DNA of 64,000 nt from Bacillota bacterium (GCA_023458755.1 JAEWYE010000076.1:62001-126000); one strand, 5' to 3'; shown: positions 42,501 through 51,505, counted from the stretch's first letter. Notes: generated by a model from the letters alone, not told the origin. Made by a program: numbers and translations.

Positions 42501-43738
42501 GCTTTGGCACCTCCTAGTTTTACGGCTCTTTGCGGCGCGGTAAACGCCATGAGCTGCGGTTTTTCTTTTATCAACTCAAAATCGATGGTATCCAGCGGTG
42601 TTTTTTCACGGATTAAAGAGGTGTAAATTCCAGCGCGCTTCACATCACCGATGATAATAAAGCCTTTCAGCTCACCGTCTTTCGCCACCAATTTCTTATA
42701 AGAATTGACACCCTTGGTCACATAAGCCTCACCGTCATAGCTGCCGGCGGTAATGATATGTAAACCAAAGAACCCGATTGCGTTCATCGGCATTGCCTTG
42801 TCGAAGGTCTTTTCGCCGCCCGCCATATTGATACCGGCAGTTTCGCCCTGCATGTAGGCGTTGGGCAAAAGGGCAAGAATACGATCCTGATTGACCGTAA
42901 TGTCATGGCTTTCGGCGCAGTCACCGGCCGCATAAACACCGGCAAGAGAGGTTGCACTGTGTTCGTCGGTGGAGATTCCGCGGTTCACAGCGGCACCCAT
43001 ATCTTTTGCAAGTTCCACGTTCGGGCGAACGCCGACCGCAACCACCAAAACATCAAAATCAATGGTCACACCGCTTTTCAGTGTGGCTGAATTCGGGGTA
43101 AAGGAAGCAACGCTGTCGGAAAGATAAAATTGAACACCCTGCGTTTCAATGTGTTCCTGCATAATCTGAGAGCCGTCCTCGTCGAGAATACTCGGCAGAA
43201 TCCGGTCAGCCAAATCAACAACCGTAATGCTTTTTACACTGTGCTGAATACCTTCGGCACACTTTAATCCAATCAAGCCAGCGCCGATAATCAGCACTTT
43301 GCTCTCCTGGTTAATCGCTTGTTCCAACGCCTTCGCATCGTCCAGCGACATAAAGGTGAATTTGTTTTTCACTGTGTCAAGGCCGGTCATCGGCGGAACA
43401 AACGGCTTGGAGCCTGTGGCGATCAGCAACTTGTCAAACCGGACCGTTTTGCCGTTGTCCAGCAGAACGGTTTTGGCACTGTAATCCACCTTCGTAACGG
43501 TTACGCCGAACATAGCGGTGCAGCCGTTCTCCTGATAAAAACTGTCCGCACGGTACTTCATGCGCTGCTCGTCGGTTTTGCCAAGCAGCAAATAAGAAAT
43601 CAGCGGACGGGAATATGTGTGGTACGGTTCACTTGTGATTACGGTGATGGAACCGTTTTTATCCACCGAGCGAATGCCTTCGATACAACCCACTGCGGCG
43701 GCGGAATTACCAATGATTACATAGTTCAATTCAGTCAC
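42497..43738 (-). CDS. FAD/NAD(P)-dependent oxidoreductase of the glutamate synthase operon
   Basis: A 413-residue flavoprotein of the NADH oxidase/rubredoxin reductase type. FAD site YVIIGNSAAAVG at the N-terminus, KLLIATGSKPFVPP, NAD(P) site VLIIGAGLIGLKCAEG, and the second FAD motif GVYAAGDCAESHD. GTG 43738 overlaps the upstream stop in GTGA; TTG 43729, with gaggtg five bases upstream, is a good alternative. In this operon it should pass electrons from NAD(P)H through the Fe-S protein to the synthase, replacing the classic small subunit. Confidence 0.88.
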   Translation of the reverse strand: MTELNYVIIGNSAAAVGCIEGIRSVDKNGSITVITSEPYHTYSRPLISYLLLGKTDEQRMKYRADSFYQENGCTAMFGVTVTKVDYSAKTVLLDNGKTVRFDKLLIATGSKPFVPPMTGLDTVKNKFTFMSLDDAKALEQAINQESKVLIIGAGLIGLKCAEGIQHSVKSITVVDLADRILPSILDEDGSQIMQEHIETQGVQFYLSDSVASFTPNSATLKSGVTIDFDVLVVAVGVRPNVELAKDMGAAVNRGISTDEHSATSLAGVYAAGDCAESHDITVNQDRILALLPNAYMQGETAGINMAGGEKTFDKAMPMNAIGFFGLHIITAGSYDGEAYVTKGVNSYKKLVAKDGELKGFIIIGDVKRAGIYTSLIREKTPLDTIDFELIKEKPQLMAFTAPQRAVKLGGAKA

Positions 43739-44169
43739 CTCTCCTCAAATACAATGGCATTATTCGGGCATCCCTTCACGCAGGCAGGCTCACCCGCCGC
43801 GTTTTTGGTGCACAGTTCACATTTCTGAATCACACTGCCGTCGTCGCCGGGCATAACCGCGCCGTAAGGGCAAACCATAATGCAGGTGTAGCAGCCGACG
43901 CATTTGGTTTTGTCGGCGGTAATCACGCCGTCCTGAATGCTCAGGGCACCGGTGATGCAGCTTTTTACGCACAAGGGTTCCTCGCAGTGGCGGCACGAAA
44001 CCGCAAAGCAGACCCCATTTCCGTTTTCTTCGATTTGAATTCTCGGGTTAATGCGAACATCCTTTAACGCCTTGAACATATCGTCCTTGCCGGAGTTCGC
44101 AAATGCGCAGTTATACTCGCAAAGGTGGCAGCCGAGGCACCATTTCTCATTGACATATACACGTTTCAT
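43735..44169 (-). CDS. 4Fe-4S electron-transfer protein of the glutamate synthase operon
   Basis: A 144-residue ferredoxin-like protein of the dicluster/HycB type. Cysteine groups CLGCHLCEYNC at the start, CRHCEEPLCVKSC, CVGCYTCIMVCPYG and CELCTKNAAGEPACVKGCP give four clusters' worth of ligands. It lies three bases after the synthase gene and overlaps the oxidoreductase gene, so it is most likely the electron carrier between them. Confidence 0.9.
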   Translation of the reverse strand: MKRVYVNEKWCLGCHLCEYNCAFANSGKDDMFKALKDVRINPRIQIEENGNGVCFAVSCRHCEEPLCVKSCITGALSIQDGVITADKTKCVGCYTCIMVCPYGAVMPGDDGSVIQKCELCTKNAAGEPACVKGCPNNAIVFEER

Positions 44170-44172
44170 TCT

Positions 44173-45681
44173 TTATTCCCCCGCATGCTTGATGCCCAAA
44201 ATATCAAGCTCTTTCTGGTTTAATCCAATGCCGCGCAGCATAAGGCGGTTGCCTTTGAGCGCTTCAATGGAGTTAATGCCCATACCGCCCATCATTTCCA
44301 TGATTTCATGCTGCCATGCGGAAACAAGATTGACAAGGCGTTTATAGCCGACATCCGGATTCAGACGTTTTACCAAATCGGGGCGCTGGGTCGCGATACC
44401 CCAGTTACATTTGCCTGCCTGACAGCTGCGGCACAAGTGGCAGCCAAGTGCGAGGAGCGCGGCTGTTCCGATGTATACCGCATCCGCGCCAAGAGCGATT
44501 GCCTTAACGATATCTGCGGAGCTGCGGATGCTGCCGCCGATTACCAAAGACACATTGTTGCGGATTTTTTCTTCACGCAACCGCTCATCTACAGCGGCAA
44601 GCGCAAGTTCAATCGGAATACCGACATTGTCGCGGATTCTGGTCGGTGCCGCACCGGTACCGCCGCGATAACCGTCAATGGCGATAATATCGGCACCGCT
44701 GCGCGCGATACCGCTCGCGATAGCCGCAATGTTGTGAACGGCCGCGATTTTTACGATAACCGGCTTTTTATAAGCGGTGGCTTCTTTTAAGGAATAAACA
44801 AGCTGGCGTAAATCCTCAATGGAGTAAATATCATGGTGCGGCGCCGGTGAAATAGCATCGGTTCCCATCGGAATCATTCTGGTGCGGGAAACCTCCGCAA
44901 CGATTTTGGCACCCGGAAGATGTCCGCCGATACCCGGTTTCGCGCCCTGACCGATTTTAATTTCGATAGCGGCACCTGCTTCCAAATAGCCCTTGTGCAC
45001 ACCGAAACGTCCGGAAGCAACCTGCACAATGGTATTTTTGCCGTACTTGTAAAAGTCTTCATGCAGACCGCCTTCACCGGTATTGTAATAGGTACCCAGT
45101 TCGGTTGCCGCACGGGCAAGGCTCTCATGCGCGTTGTAGCTGATGGAACCGTAACTCATAGCCGAAAACATGATCGGCACATTCAGTTCCAAGTTCGGGG
45201 CAAGATTTGTGGTGACAATGTTCCCGTCCTTGTCGCGCTCGATGGTATCCGGCTTTTTACCCAAAAAGATTCTGGTTTCCATCGGCTCGCGGAGCGGGTC
45301 AATAGAAGGGTTGGTTACCTGGGAAGCGTTAATCAGGATCTTATCCCAGTAAACCGGATATTCCTTCGGATTACCCATGGAGGAAAGCAACATTCCGCCG
45401 GTGCCGGCCTGGCGATAAAGTTCCTGAATAGTTTGACCGGACCAGTTTGCGTTGTCGCGGAACTGATGGTCGGTTTTTACAATTTTTAATGCTCTGGTCG
45501 GGCAAAGAGTTACGCAGCGGTGGCAGTCCACACACTTTGATTCGTCGCTTTTCATAACGTTCAGTTCGGAATCATAGGAATGCACCTCATTGGCACATTG
45601 TCTTTCACACACGCGGCAGGCGATGCAGCGCTGCGGATTTCTTATTACTTCAAATTCGGGATAAATGTAATCGATAGGCAT
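44173..45681 (-). CDS. gltB2: Glutamate synthase FMN-binding catalytic subunit with N-terminal ferredoxin domain
   Basis: A 502-residue archaeal-type synthase core. ATG 45681 (MPIDYIYP) follows aaaggggtg; a longer frame runs into the upstream gene. The N-terminal CIACRVCERQCAN and CVDCHRCVTLCPTRA form a two-cluster ferredoxin domain; the FMN barrel shows MFSAMSYGSIS, QGAKPGIGGHLPG, SPAPHHDIYSIEDL and IDGYRGGTGAAPT. It converts 2-oxoglutarate plus ammonia, delivered from the glutaminase subunit, to glutamate. Fe-S cysteines CHLCRSCQAGKCNWG are also present. Confidence 0.93.
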   Translation of the reverse strand: MPIDYIYPEFEVIRNPQRCIACRVCERQCANEVHSYDSELNVMKSDESKCVDCHRCVTLCPTRALKIVKTDHQFRDNANWSGQTIQELYRQAGTGGMLLSSMGNPKEYPVYWDKILINASQVTNPSIDPLREPMETRIFLGKKPDTIERDKDGNIVTTNLAPNLELNVPIMFSAMSYGSISYNAHESLARAATELGTYYNTGEGGLHEDFYKYGKNTIVQVASGRFGVHKGYLEAGAAIEIKIGQGAKPGIGGHLPGAKIVAEVSRTRMIPMGTDAISPAPHHDIYSIEDLRQLVYSLKEATAYKKPVIVKIAAVHNIAAIASGIARSGADIIAIDGYRGGTGAAPTRIRDNVGIPIELALAAVDERLREEKIRNNVSLVIGGSIRSSADIVKAIALGADAVYIGTAALLALGCHLCRSCQAGKCNWGIATQRPDLVKRLNPDVGYKRLVNLVSAWQHEIMEMMGGMGINSIEALKGNRLMLRGIGLNQKELDILGIKHAGE

Positions 45682-46775
45682 TATGCTTGCACCCCTTTCT
45701 CGAGTGTTACAATGACGGGTTCCCCGCCCTTTGGCGCCCAAATTTTGTCGAGATTCGGCTCAATGATGCGAATGGCACATTCTTCACTTGCCACATAGGT
45801 CATATCGTCTTTTTCACCGACCACCATAGAGCGCAGTTTCAAACGGTCGTTCAGCGCCATCATGCCGCCGGAAAATCCGAGCAGAATGGAGAACGGTCCG
45901 GTAATGAGCAGGCTGGAATAAATGTTGCGCAGATATAGGAACTTTCTCTTCTGATCTTCCGGCATACGGTCGATCTCACTCCAGAACGGAGCCGCGATTA
46001 CATCGGCAACTTCTTTCAAAGTCAGGTTCTGTCTGCGGTTCAAATAATCAATAATATAGGTGATGACTTCCGTGTCCGTCAGAAGCGTACACTTGTAGCC
46101 AAACATTTCAATGAAGCGTCGGTTTGCGTCATAGCTGGAAATTTCGCCGTTATGTACGACCGAATAGTCGAGCATGGCAAACGGGTGAGCGCCGCCCCAC
46201 CAGCCGGGAGTATTGGTCGGATAACGGCCGTGCGCCGTCCAGCAATAGCCCTCGTACTGATCCAGGCAATAGTATCTTCCCACATCCTCCGGGAAGCCGA
46301 CCGCCTTAAACACGCCCATGTTTTTGCCGCTTGAAAACACATAAGCGCCTTTAATGTGTGTATTAATCTTTACGATGCAGCGTGCAACAAATTCACGCTC
46401 ATCCAACTGCGAATCCTCAATTTTCTTTTTAAACGGAAGACCAAAATAACGCCAGATGGCGGGTTCATCCGTAATGTTCGGGTTACGGCGGGTCGGAATT
46501 TTCTCCGCGACCTCTAAATCAAAATGTGCGGAAATAAACTTTTCGCACTCATCTTTTGCCGCAACGCTGTCATAAAACACGTGAAGTGCATATAAATCCT
46601 TATTTCGCGGGTAAATACCGTATGCCGCAAAACCGCCGCCCAACCCGTTGGAACGGTCATGCATGGTGGCAATTGATTTTATGATTGCCTCACCATTCAT
46701 TTTTTTGCCGCTGCGAGAAAAAATACCGGAGATGGCACAGCCCGAGGGGATTCTGATTTCTCCTTCTTTTTGCAT
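45681..46775 (-). CDS. gltB1: Glutamate synthase glutaminase (class II GATase) subunit
   Basis: A 364-residue stand-alone glutamine amidotransferase domain. ATG 46775 is chosen because ggaggtaa lies just before it; the longer frame start has none. The nucleophile cysteine is in IPSGCAISGIFS, about residue 12, with WTAHGRYPTNTPG and FAMLDYSVVHNGEISS as the substrate-binding motifs. The short N-terminal extension before Cys must be removed or tolerated. It is the first gene of the five-gene operon and divergent from glnN. Confidence 0.9.
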   Translation of the reverse strand: MQKEGEIRIPSGCAISGIFSRSGKKMNGEAIIKSIATMHDRSNGLGGGFAAYGIYPRNKDLYALHVFYDSVAAKDECEKFISAHFDLEVAEKIPTRRNPNITDEPAIWRYFGLPFKKKIEDSQLDEREFVARCIVKINTHIKGAYVFSSGKNMGVFKAVGFPEDVGRYYCLDQYEGYCWTAHGRYPTNTPGWWGGAHPFAMLDYSVVHNGEISSYDANRRFIEMFGYKCTLLTDTEVITYIIDYLNRRQNLTLKEVADVIAAPFWSEIDRMPEDQKRKFLYLRNIYSSLLITGPFSILLGFSGGMMALNDRLKLRSMVVGEKDDMTYVASEECAIRIIEPNLDKIWAPKGGEPVIVTLEKGVQA

Positions 46776-46901
46776 AATAATTATTACCTCCCTGCAAAAC
46801 ACAGTCGTTACATCGGCTCTGTTTTGATTTCAACTGTGATGGAATTTCACTACATATTGCTTCCTATAATAAAGGTTGGCGCTATTAAGTTGTCAGGTTC
46901 T

Positions 46902-46930
46902 ATAATAAAAGTATATAGATGAAAAGTCAA
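46902..46930 (-). promoter_or_regulatory. Promoter of the glutamate synthase operon
   Basis: Minus strand TTGACT, 17 bases, TATTAT, giving a leader of about 120 bases before gltB1. Confidence 0.65.
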
Positions 46931-47062
46931 GGTTTTTACTGAATTTTTTTGAAGTCAAACTTGCATAATTAATGGAATTCCTTAAAAATACTTAATTTTG
47001 TAAGAAATTTTGCATTTATTTTAGTTATATCTTGCAAAAAGTTCGTTTTAATCAATTTTTCG

Positions 47063-47091
47063 TTGACAAGAGCAATCCATCGGTCTATAAT
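47063..47091 (+). promoter_or_regulatory. Consensus promoter of glnN
   Basis: TTGACA, 17 bases, TATAAT, a perfect housekeeping-type promoter about 97 bases before the glnN start. Confidence 0.85.
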
Positions 47092-47109
47092 AAACCTATA
47101 ACAGTAAAG

Positions 47110-47152
47110 GCGCTGTGGGTGTGTTAATCCATAGCGCTTTTTATTTTTATAG
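47110..47152 (+). terminator. Leader terminator between promoter and glnN
   Basis: GCGCTGTGG pairs with CCATAGCGC (one G-T pair), followed by TTTTTATTTTT. It begins about 12 bases after the predicted transcription start and ends 36 bases before glnN. This placement suggests regulated antitermination of glutamine synthetase. Confidence 0.75.
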
Positions 47153-47187
47153 TTTAGAACTTAAATTTATGTAGGGAGTGAATTCAA

Positions 47188-49281
47188 ATGAGCAATGTTC
47201 CGGAATTGTTTGGAAGTTTGGTGTTTAACGACACGATTATGAAAACAAGGCTGCCAAAGGATACCTATAAGGCTCTGCAGAAGACAAGAGAAGAGGGTAA
47301 ACCTCTTGAACCGCATGTGGCAAATGTAGTTGCCAACGCGATGAAAAACTGGGCAATTGAGAACGGTGCAACCCACTTTACTCACTGGTTCCAGCCTATG
47401 ACCGGCATTACTGCCGAGAAGCACGACAGCTTTATTTCTCCGGTGGGCAACGGCAAAGTTCTGATGGAATTCTCCGGCAAAGAGCTGATTAAAGGTGAAC
47501 CGGATGCATCCAGCTTTCCGTCCGGCGGCTTGCGGGCAACCTTTGAAGCTAGAGGCTACACCGCTTGGGATCCAACCTCCGACGCTTTCCTGAAGGACGG
47601 TTCTCTTTGTATTCCTACCGCATTCTGTTCTTACGGCGGCGAGGCACTGGACAAAAAGACTCCTCTTCTTCGTTCCATGAACGCCATCGACAAACAAGCC
47701 ATGAGAATTTTGAAATTATTCGGCAACACCGAAGCTACCCGCGTTCTGACAACAGTCGGTCCGGAACAGGAATACTTCCTCATTGACGAAGCAGCTTACA
47801 AACAAAGAGAAGATCTCATTTACACCGGCAGAACCTTATTTGGCGCAAAGCCGCCAAAGGGCCAGGAACTGGAAGATCATTACTTCGGCGTAATTAAGCC
47901 GAGAGTTTCCGCCTACATGAAGGATTTGGATGAAGAGCTTTGGAAGCTCGGCATCCTTGCTAAAACAAAACATAACGAAGTTGCTCCTGCTCAGCATGAG
48001 CTTGCGCCTATTTTTAACAGCAGCAACGTTGCAACCGACCACAACCAGCTGACCATGGAAGTCATGAAAAAAGTGGCTGCCCGCCACGGTATGGCATGCC
48101 TGCTGCATGAAAAACCGTTTGCAGGTGTAAACGGCAGCGGCAAGCACAACAACTGGAGTATTTCCACCAACACCGGTGCAAATCTGTTGGAGCCGGGCGA
48201 TTCTCCCCGTGAGAACGCACAATTTCTGTTATTCCTTACCGCTATCATCAAAGCGGTTGACGAGCATCAGGATTTGCTCCGCATTTCTGTCGCAAGCGCA
48301 GGCAACGATCACCGTCTTGGTGCCAACGAGGCTCCTCCGGCTATCGTTTCCATGTTCCTTGGCGATGAACTGACCGATGTACTGAAATCAATTGAAGACG
48401 GCTCCGTTTATAAGAACAAGGATAAAGTCTTCATGAAAATCGGTGCGGATGTTCTTCCTGCGTTCCCGAAAGACAGCACAGACCGCAACCGTACTTCCCC
48501 ATTTGCTTTCACCGGCAACAAGTTTGAGTTCCGTATGCTCGGTTCCACGGTTTCCATCGCATGCCCGAACATCATGCTCAACACCATCGTTGCGGAAGCT
48601 CTTGACGAATTTGCCAACGAGTTGGAAAAAGCAAGCGATTTTGACGCTGCTCTCAGCAATCTCATTAAGAAAAACATTAAAGAGCATAAGCGTATCGTAT
48701 TCAACGGCAATAACTACTCTGACGAGTGGGTTGTAGAAGCAGAAAAACGCGGTCTGCTGAACCTGCGTTCCACTCCGGAAGCTCTGCCTTACTATATCAG
48801 TGACAAGAACATTAAGATGTTCGAGAAGTTCGGCGTTCTCTCTGAAACCGAAGTTCGTTCCCGTTATGAAATCACTCTTGATAACTACTCCAAACAAATC
48901 CACATTGAAGCATTAACCATGCTGGATATGATTTACAAAGATATTATCCCTGCAGCATGCTCTTATATGAAGGATCTGAGCGAAGTTGCTGTTAACAAGA
49001 AACAGGTTTGCAGCAGCATCCCCGTAGAACCGGAAGAGTCCCTGATTAAGAAGATTGCCGCTCTTACTTCCGACCTTTACAAAGAGACCGAGAAGCTCTC
49101 TGCCGACGTTGAAAAGGCTACCGGCTTTGCGGATGTTCAGGAGGAAGCCAATTACTACCGCAACACCATCTTTGCACAGATGGAAGCTACCCGCAAGATT
49201 GCGGATGATATTGAAGTTGTTGTCGGCAAGAAATACTGGCCATATCCAACCTACGGCGATTTGCTGTTCAGCGTTCGCTAA
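47188..49281 (+). CDS. glnN: Glutamine synthetase type III
   Basis: A 697-residue type III glutamine synthetase, the long form found in Bacteroides, cyanobacteria and clostridia. ATG 47188 follows agggag. The family start ELFGSLVFNDTIMKTRLPKD, FTHWFQPMTG, TVGPEQEYFLID (metal site), KHNEVAPAQHELAP, GSGKHNNWS and the C-terminal helical extension are all present. It forms dodecamers and makes glutamine from glutamate, ammonia and ATP. With the divergent glutamate synthase operon it completes the GS/GOGAT cycle. Confidence 0.96.
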   Translation: MSNVPELFGSLVFNDTIMKTRLPKDTYKALQKTREEGKPLEPHVANVVANAMKNWAIENGATHFTHWFQPMTGITAEKHDSFISPVGNGKVLMEFSGKELIKGEPDASSFPSGGLRATFEARGYTAWDPTSDAFLKDGSLCIPTAFCSYGGEALDKKTPLLRSMNAIDKQAMRILKLFGNTEATRVLTTVGPEQEYFLIDEAAYKQREDLIYTGRTLFGAKPPKGQELEDHYFGVIKPRVSAYMKDLDEELWKLGILAKTKHNEVAPAQHELAPIFNSSNVATDHNQLTMEVMKKVAARHGMACLLHEKPFAGVNGSGKHNNWSISTNTGANLLEPGDSPRENAQFLLFLTAIIKAVDEHQDLLRISVASAGNDHRLGANEAPPAIVSMFLGDELTDVLKSIEDGSVYKNKDKVFMKIGADVLPAFPKDSTDRNRTSPFAFTGNKFEFRMLGSTVSIACPNIMLNTIVAEALDEFANELEKASDFDAALSNLIKKNIKEHKRIVFNGNNYSDEWVVEAEKRGLLNLRSTPEALPYYISDKNIKMFEKFGVLSETEVRSRYEITLDNYSKQIHIEALTMLDMIYKDIIPAACSYMKDLSEVAVNKKQVCSSIPVEPEESLIKKIAALTSDLYKETEKLSADVEKATGFADVQEEANYYRNTIFAQMEATRKIADDIEVVVGKKYWPYPTYGDLLFSVR

Positions 49282-49324
49282 TTTAGTACGAAAAATAACA
49301 TAGTTTAAGTCCAAGATGCACAAT

Positions 49325-49371
49325 GGCGTGTACCCTGTATTTTATCATGCAGGATACACGCCTTTTCTTTT
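49325..49371 (+). terminator. Terminator of glnN
   Basis: GGCGTGTA-c-CCTG pairs with CAGG-a-TACACGCC, followed by ttttctttt. Confidence 0.85.
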
Positions 49372-49403
49372 GATTACAAGTCTCTTTACATATCTTCCTA
49401 TAT

Positions 49404-49443
49404 AAAGCGAACAGCTCACCGTTTTGGTGGGCTGTTCGCTTTC
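49404..49443. terminator. Second terminator-like hairpin
   Basis: AAAGCGAACAGC/GCTGTTCGCTTT with an inner CACC/GGTG stem, followed by TCTT. It may act as a backup terminator or on the minus strand. Confidence 0.6.
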
Positions 49444-49928
49444 TTACGGGAATCCAGAATTTTCGAATAGTCAGCTAGTAAAGCGTTTACCGAAAGAACT
49501 TCCTATCATTTATTTTTTGACTTTGTCATGCATACAGGGGATTTCTATTAGGTTACCAAAGGCGGAATTTCAAAGCCTTAAAATGAAAAGTATAATGAAA
49601 TGGAATAGCGTTATGTAAACTAAATAACTCTAGTATTTTCCACAAGTTTTACCAGTGAATAACTTGCTTTAGGTGGAAAAGGGAAAGAAATTCAGCATTA
49701 TACAAGCTCATAAAGTTGAAAACTTAGTGGAAAGTGTTGAAGAATGTGGAAATGCAAAAAACAAGATAAAATATTATGTAAAGTCGAGAGGCAAAATAAC
49801 AACAAAATTCGACTTGATATTGTAATTTTGCATAAAGGTTTTTGAATGGATTTTTTTGAAGATTTTCTTTGGTTCGTCTTCCTCCCCTCTTGAATCCAAG
49901 CTGTTTTTGTGATAGAATAAGCAAACAT
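49444..49928. other. AT-rich stretch without a gene
   Basis: About 485 bases before tRNA-Gly. Short open frames on both strands lack ribosome sites and recognisable content, so none is called. Confidence 0.5.
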
Positions 49929-50003
49929 GCGGAAGTAGTTCAACGGTAGAGCGTCAGCTTCCCAAGCTGAATGTTGCGGGTTCGAATCCCGTTTTCCGCT
50001 CCA
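49929..50003 (+). tRNA. tRNA-Gly (CCC)
   Basis: A 75-base gene with encoded CCA. GCGGAAG pairs with TTTCCGC; the anticodon arm is TCAGC-TTCCCAA-GCTGA with anticodon CCC; the T arm is GCGGGTTCGAATCCCGT. An integrase remnant starts 119 bases downstream, so this gene has probably served as an attachment site. Confidence 0.95.
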
Positions 50004-50009
50004 CTGAAA

Positions 50010-50060
50010 GACCGCACCAGATAGCCGTTCTTCGGCTTTTTGGTGCGGTTATTATTTTTC
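50010..50060 (+). terminator. Terminator of tRNA-Gly
   Basis: ACCGCACCA pairs with TGGTGCGGT around an inner AGCCG-TTCTT-CGGCT hairpin, followed by tattatttttc. Confidence 0.75.
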
Positions 50061-50121
50061 TTTTTGAAACGTTAAAAAGCACAAAAAGTACCGATGAATT
50101 GCAAATGGGTGGTTCACGTTT

Positions 50122-50708
50122 TTAGCCTTTTTGTTCTTTCAAATAATCATCTAACTCTGAAATATTCTTTTTCTTATAAATCTTATCAAGATGAGTATAT
50201 ATTTCTAAAGTTGTTTTTATATCAGCATGCCCGAGTTGATCCTTTTCCGTTAAAATATCTACGCCGGCGAGATAGAGCATGGTCGCAAATGTGTGACGAA
50301 GCCAGTGCGCTGTAATCGGGGGTATTGTCATAATCACTCCATTTGGGTTGTATTTTGATTTTGCCAAATTTCCTTTCTTGTCCATACGATTGTCATATTT
50401 AAAGTTTAAATCCTTCATATAACTTGCCCATAAAGTACGCCACGCCATGTCTGACATTAATTCATCTTTACCGACGGGCAAACAAGCAGGCCGGCCGGGG
50501 CCGGTATCGTGCCTTTATGCCTTTTATCTCCCCAAGTAAGTGGTATCAGCTCACCGCGGCGCAAGCTGGAATACGTCATAATCATTGCCGCTCTTTGCGC
50601 TCTATGGGGCGTATTTACTATCCAACCTTGTTCTTCATCCGTTAATGCCCTGCAGTGCACTTGCGGAGCGCGTGACGGCTGCTTAACCGCAAGTGCAGGG
50701 TTATTCAC
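50122..50708 (-). pseudogene. Tyrosine-type integrase, degenerate
   Basis: Two pieces in different frames. The upstream piece (50708 to about 50480) holds SSLRRGELIPLTW with the first catalytic Arg. The downstream piece (about 50480 to 50122) holds AHWLRHTFATMLYLAGVD, QLGHADIKTTLEIYTHL and a short tail, giving the second Arg-His box and catalytic Tyr. About 60 residues between are missing and the frame shifts; the N-terminal arm-binding domain is also lost. Its position beside tRNA-Gly is that of an integrase left by an excised or decayed island. Confidence 0.85.
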
Positions 50709-50922
50709 CGAGGAAACTGATATTCCCCGTGTTGAAACGGTTCTCGTAGCACGGCCTACACAGTCAAATAGCCTTTATACGCAGATGGTTGGGCGTGGCC
50801 TACGACTTTATCCCGGAAAGGAACGTCTGAATCTGATTGACTGCGTTGGCGTATCGGGTAAAGCGTCACTCTGTACGGCTCCTACCCTGCTAGGCATTGA
50901 TCTATCAACGTGCAAGCTGTAG
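50698..50922 (+). pseudogene. Fragment of a DEAD/DEAH-box helicase
   Basis: A frame open into surrounding non-coding DNA encodes TDIPRVETVLVARPTQSNSL followed by YTQMVGRGLRLYPGKERLN and IDCVGVSGKASLCTAP. This is motifs V-VI of a superfamily 2 helicase. No start and no N-terminal motor domain exist; it abuts the integrase remnant. A stub from an older rearrangement. Confidence 0.75.
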
Positions 50923-50938
50923 TCGGTTAGTATTTAAA

Positions 50939-51259
50939 TTATTGAGGCGATAATAATTTTAAGCCAATAATACCAGCTATGATAAGACTGACACATAAAA
51001 ATTGAGGGATGCTAATTGATTCATGAAATAAGACAATCCCTAAAATGAGCGTTCCAACTGTGCCGATACCCGTCCAAATAGCGTAAGCCGTGCCAAGTGG
51101 AAGGTGCTTTAAAGACAAGGACAAAAAGTAGAAACTAGCGATCATACCTACTAGCGTTATAACGCTCGGAACAGGTTTTGTAAATCCTTGTGAGTATTTG
51201 AGGCTGACAGCCCAACCCATTTCAAAAATTCCCGCTATGACTAAAAATAACCAATGCAT
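50939..51259 (-). CDS. gdx: Guanidinium exporter, SMR family (Gdx/SugE type)
   Basis: A 106-residue protein with four membrane segments. ATG 51259 follows aaaggagtg; a longer frame lacks a ribosome site. Glu in GIFEMGWAVSLKYSQGF is the coupling residue, and the GWAVSLKY and GTAYAIWTGIGTVGT motifs separate Gdx/SugE exporters from polyaromatic-drug EmrE types. A guanidine-I riboswitch lies directly upstream, which independently supports guanidinium as substrate. The protein should work as an antiparallel dimer exchanging guanidinium for protons. Confidence 0.93.
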   Translation of the reverse strand: MHWLFLVIAGIFEMGWAVSLKYSQGFTKPVPSVITLVGMIASFYFLSLSLKHLPLGTAYAIWTGIGTVGTLILGIVLFHESISIPQFLCVSLIIAGIIGLKLLSPQ

Positions 51260-51286
51260 AATCTTCACTCCTTTAAAAATGTGCAA

Positions 51287-51404
51287 AATAAAAAAGCCAT
51301 GAGAGATAGGTATCTCCCAGGCTTTTATCCTTCCGTGAACGCAGTATTCTGCGTGCTTTATCTCGGTGCAGACCAGTTGTCAACTGCGGAACCCTATAAA
51401 GCTT
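51287..51404 (-). ncRNA. Guanidine-I (ykkC) riboswitch
   Basis: Read on the minus strand the leader holds the ykkC blocks in order: ATAGGGTTCCG, ACTGGTC, CCGAGA, CACGG, GGATAAAAGCCTGGGAGA. The last block is one arm of a terminator hairpin (GCC..GGAGATA / TATCTC..GGC) followed by TTTTTTATTTT. Binding guanidine should stabilise the aptamer, prevent the terminator and turn gdx on. Found by eye from conserved blocks. Confidence 0.88.
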
Positions 51405-51410
51405 TTGACT

Positions 51411-51439
51411 ATGATAGCAAAAACCGAGAGAGATGTCAA
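51411..51439 (-). promoter_or_regulatory. Promoter of gdx
   Basis: Minus strand TTGACA, 17 bases, TATCAT; the riboswitch begins about seven bases after the -10 box. Confidence 0.8.
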
Positions 51440-51505
51440 TACAAATTAAAAGGCTGACACTCATTGTTTGTAGGATTACCATTGATGCAGTTTCGGCAAT
51501 AGTTC

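Noticed and set aside
49424..49945. Short frames of 60-80 residues on both strands before tRNA-Gly
   Set aside because: AT-rich chance frames without ribosome sites; some overlap a terminator hairpin.
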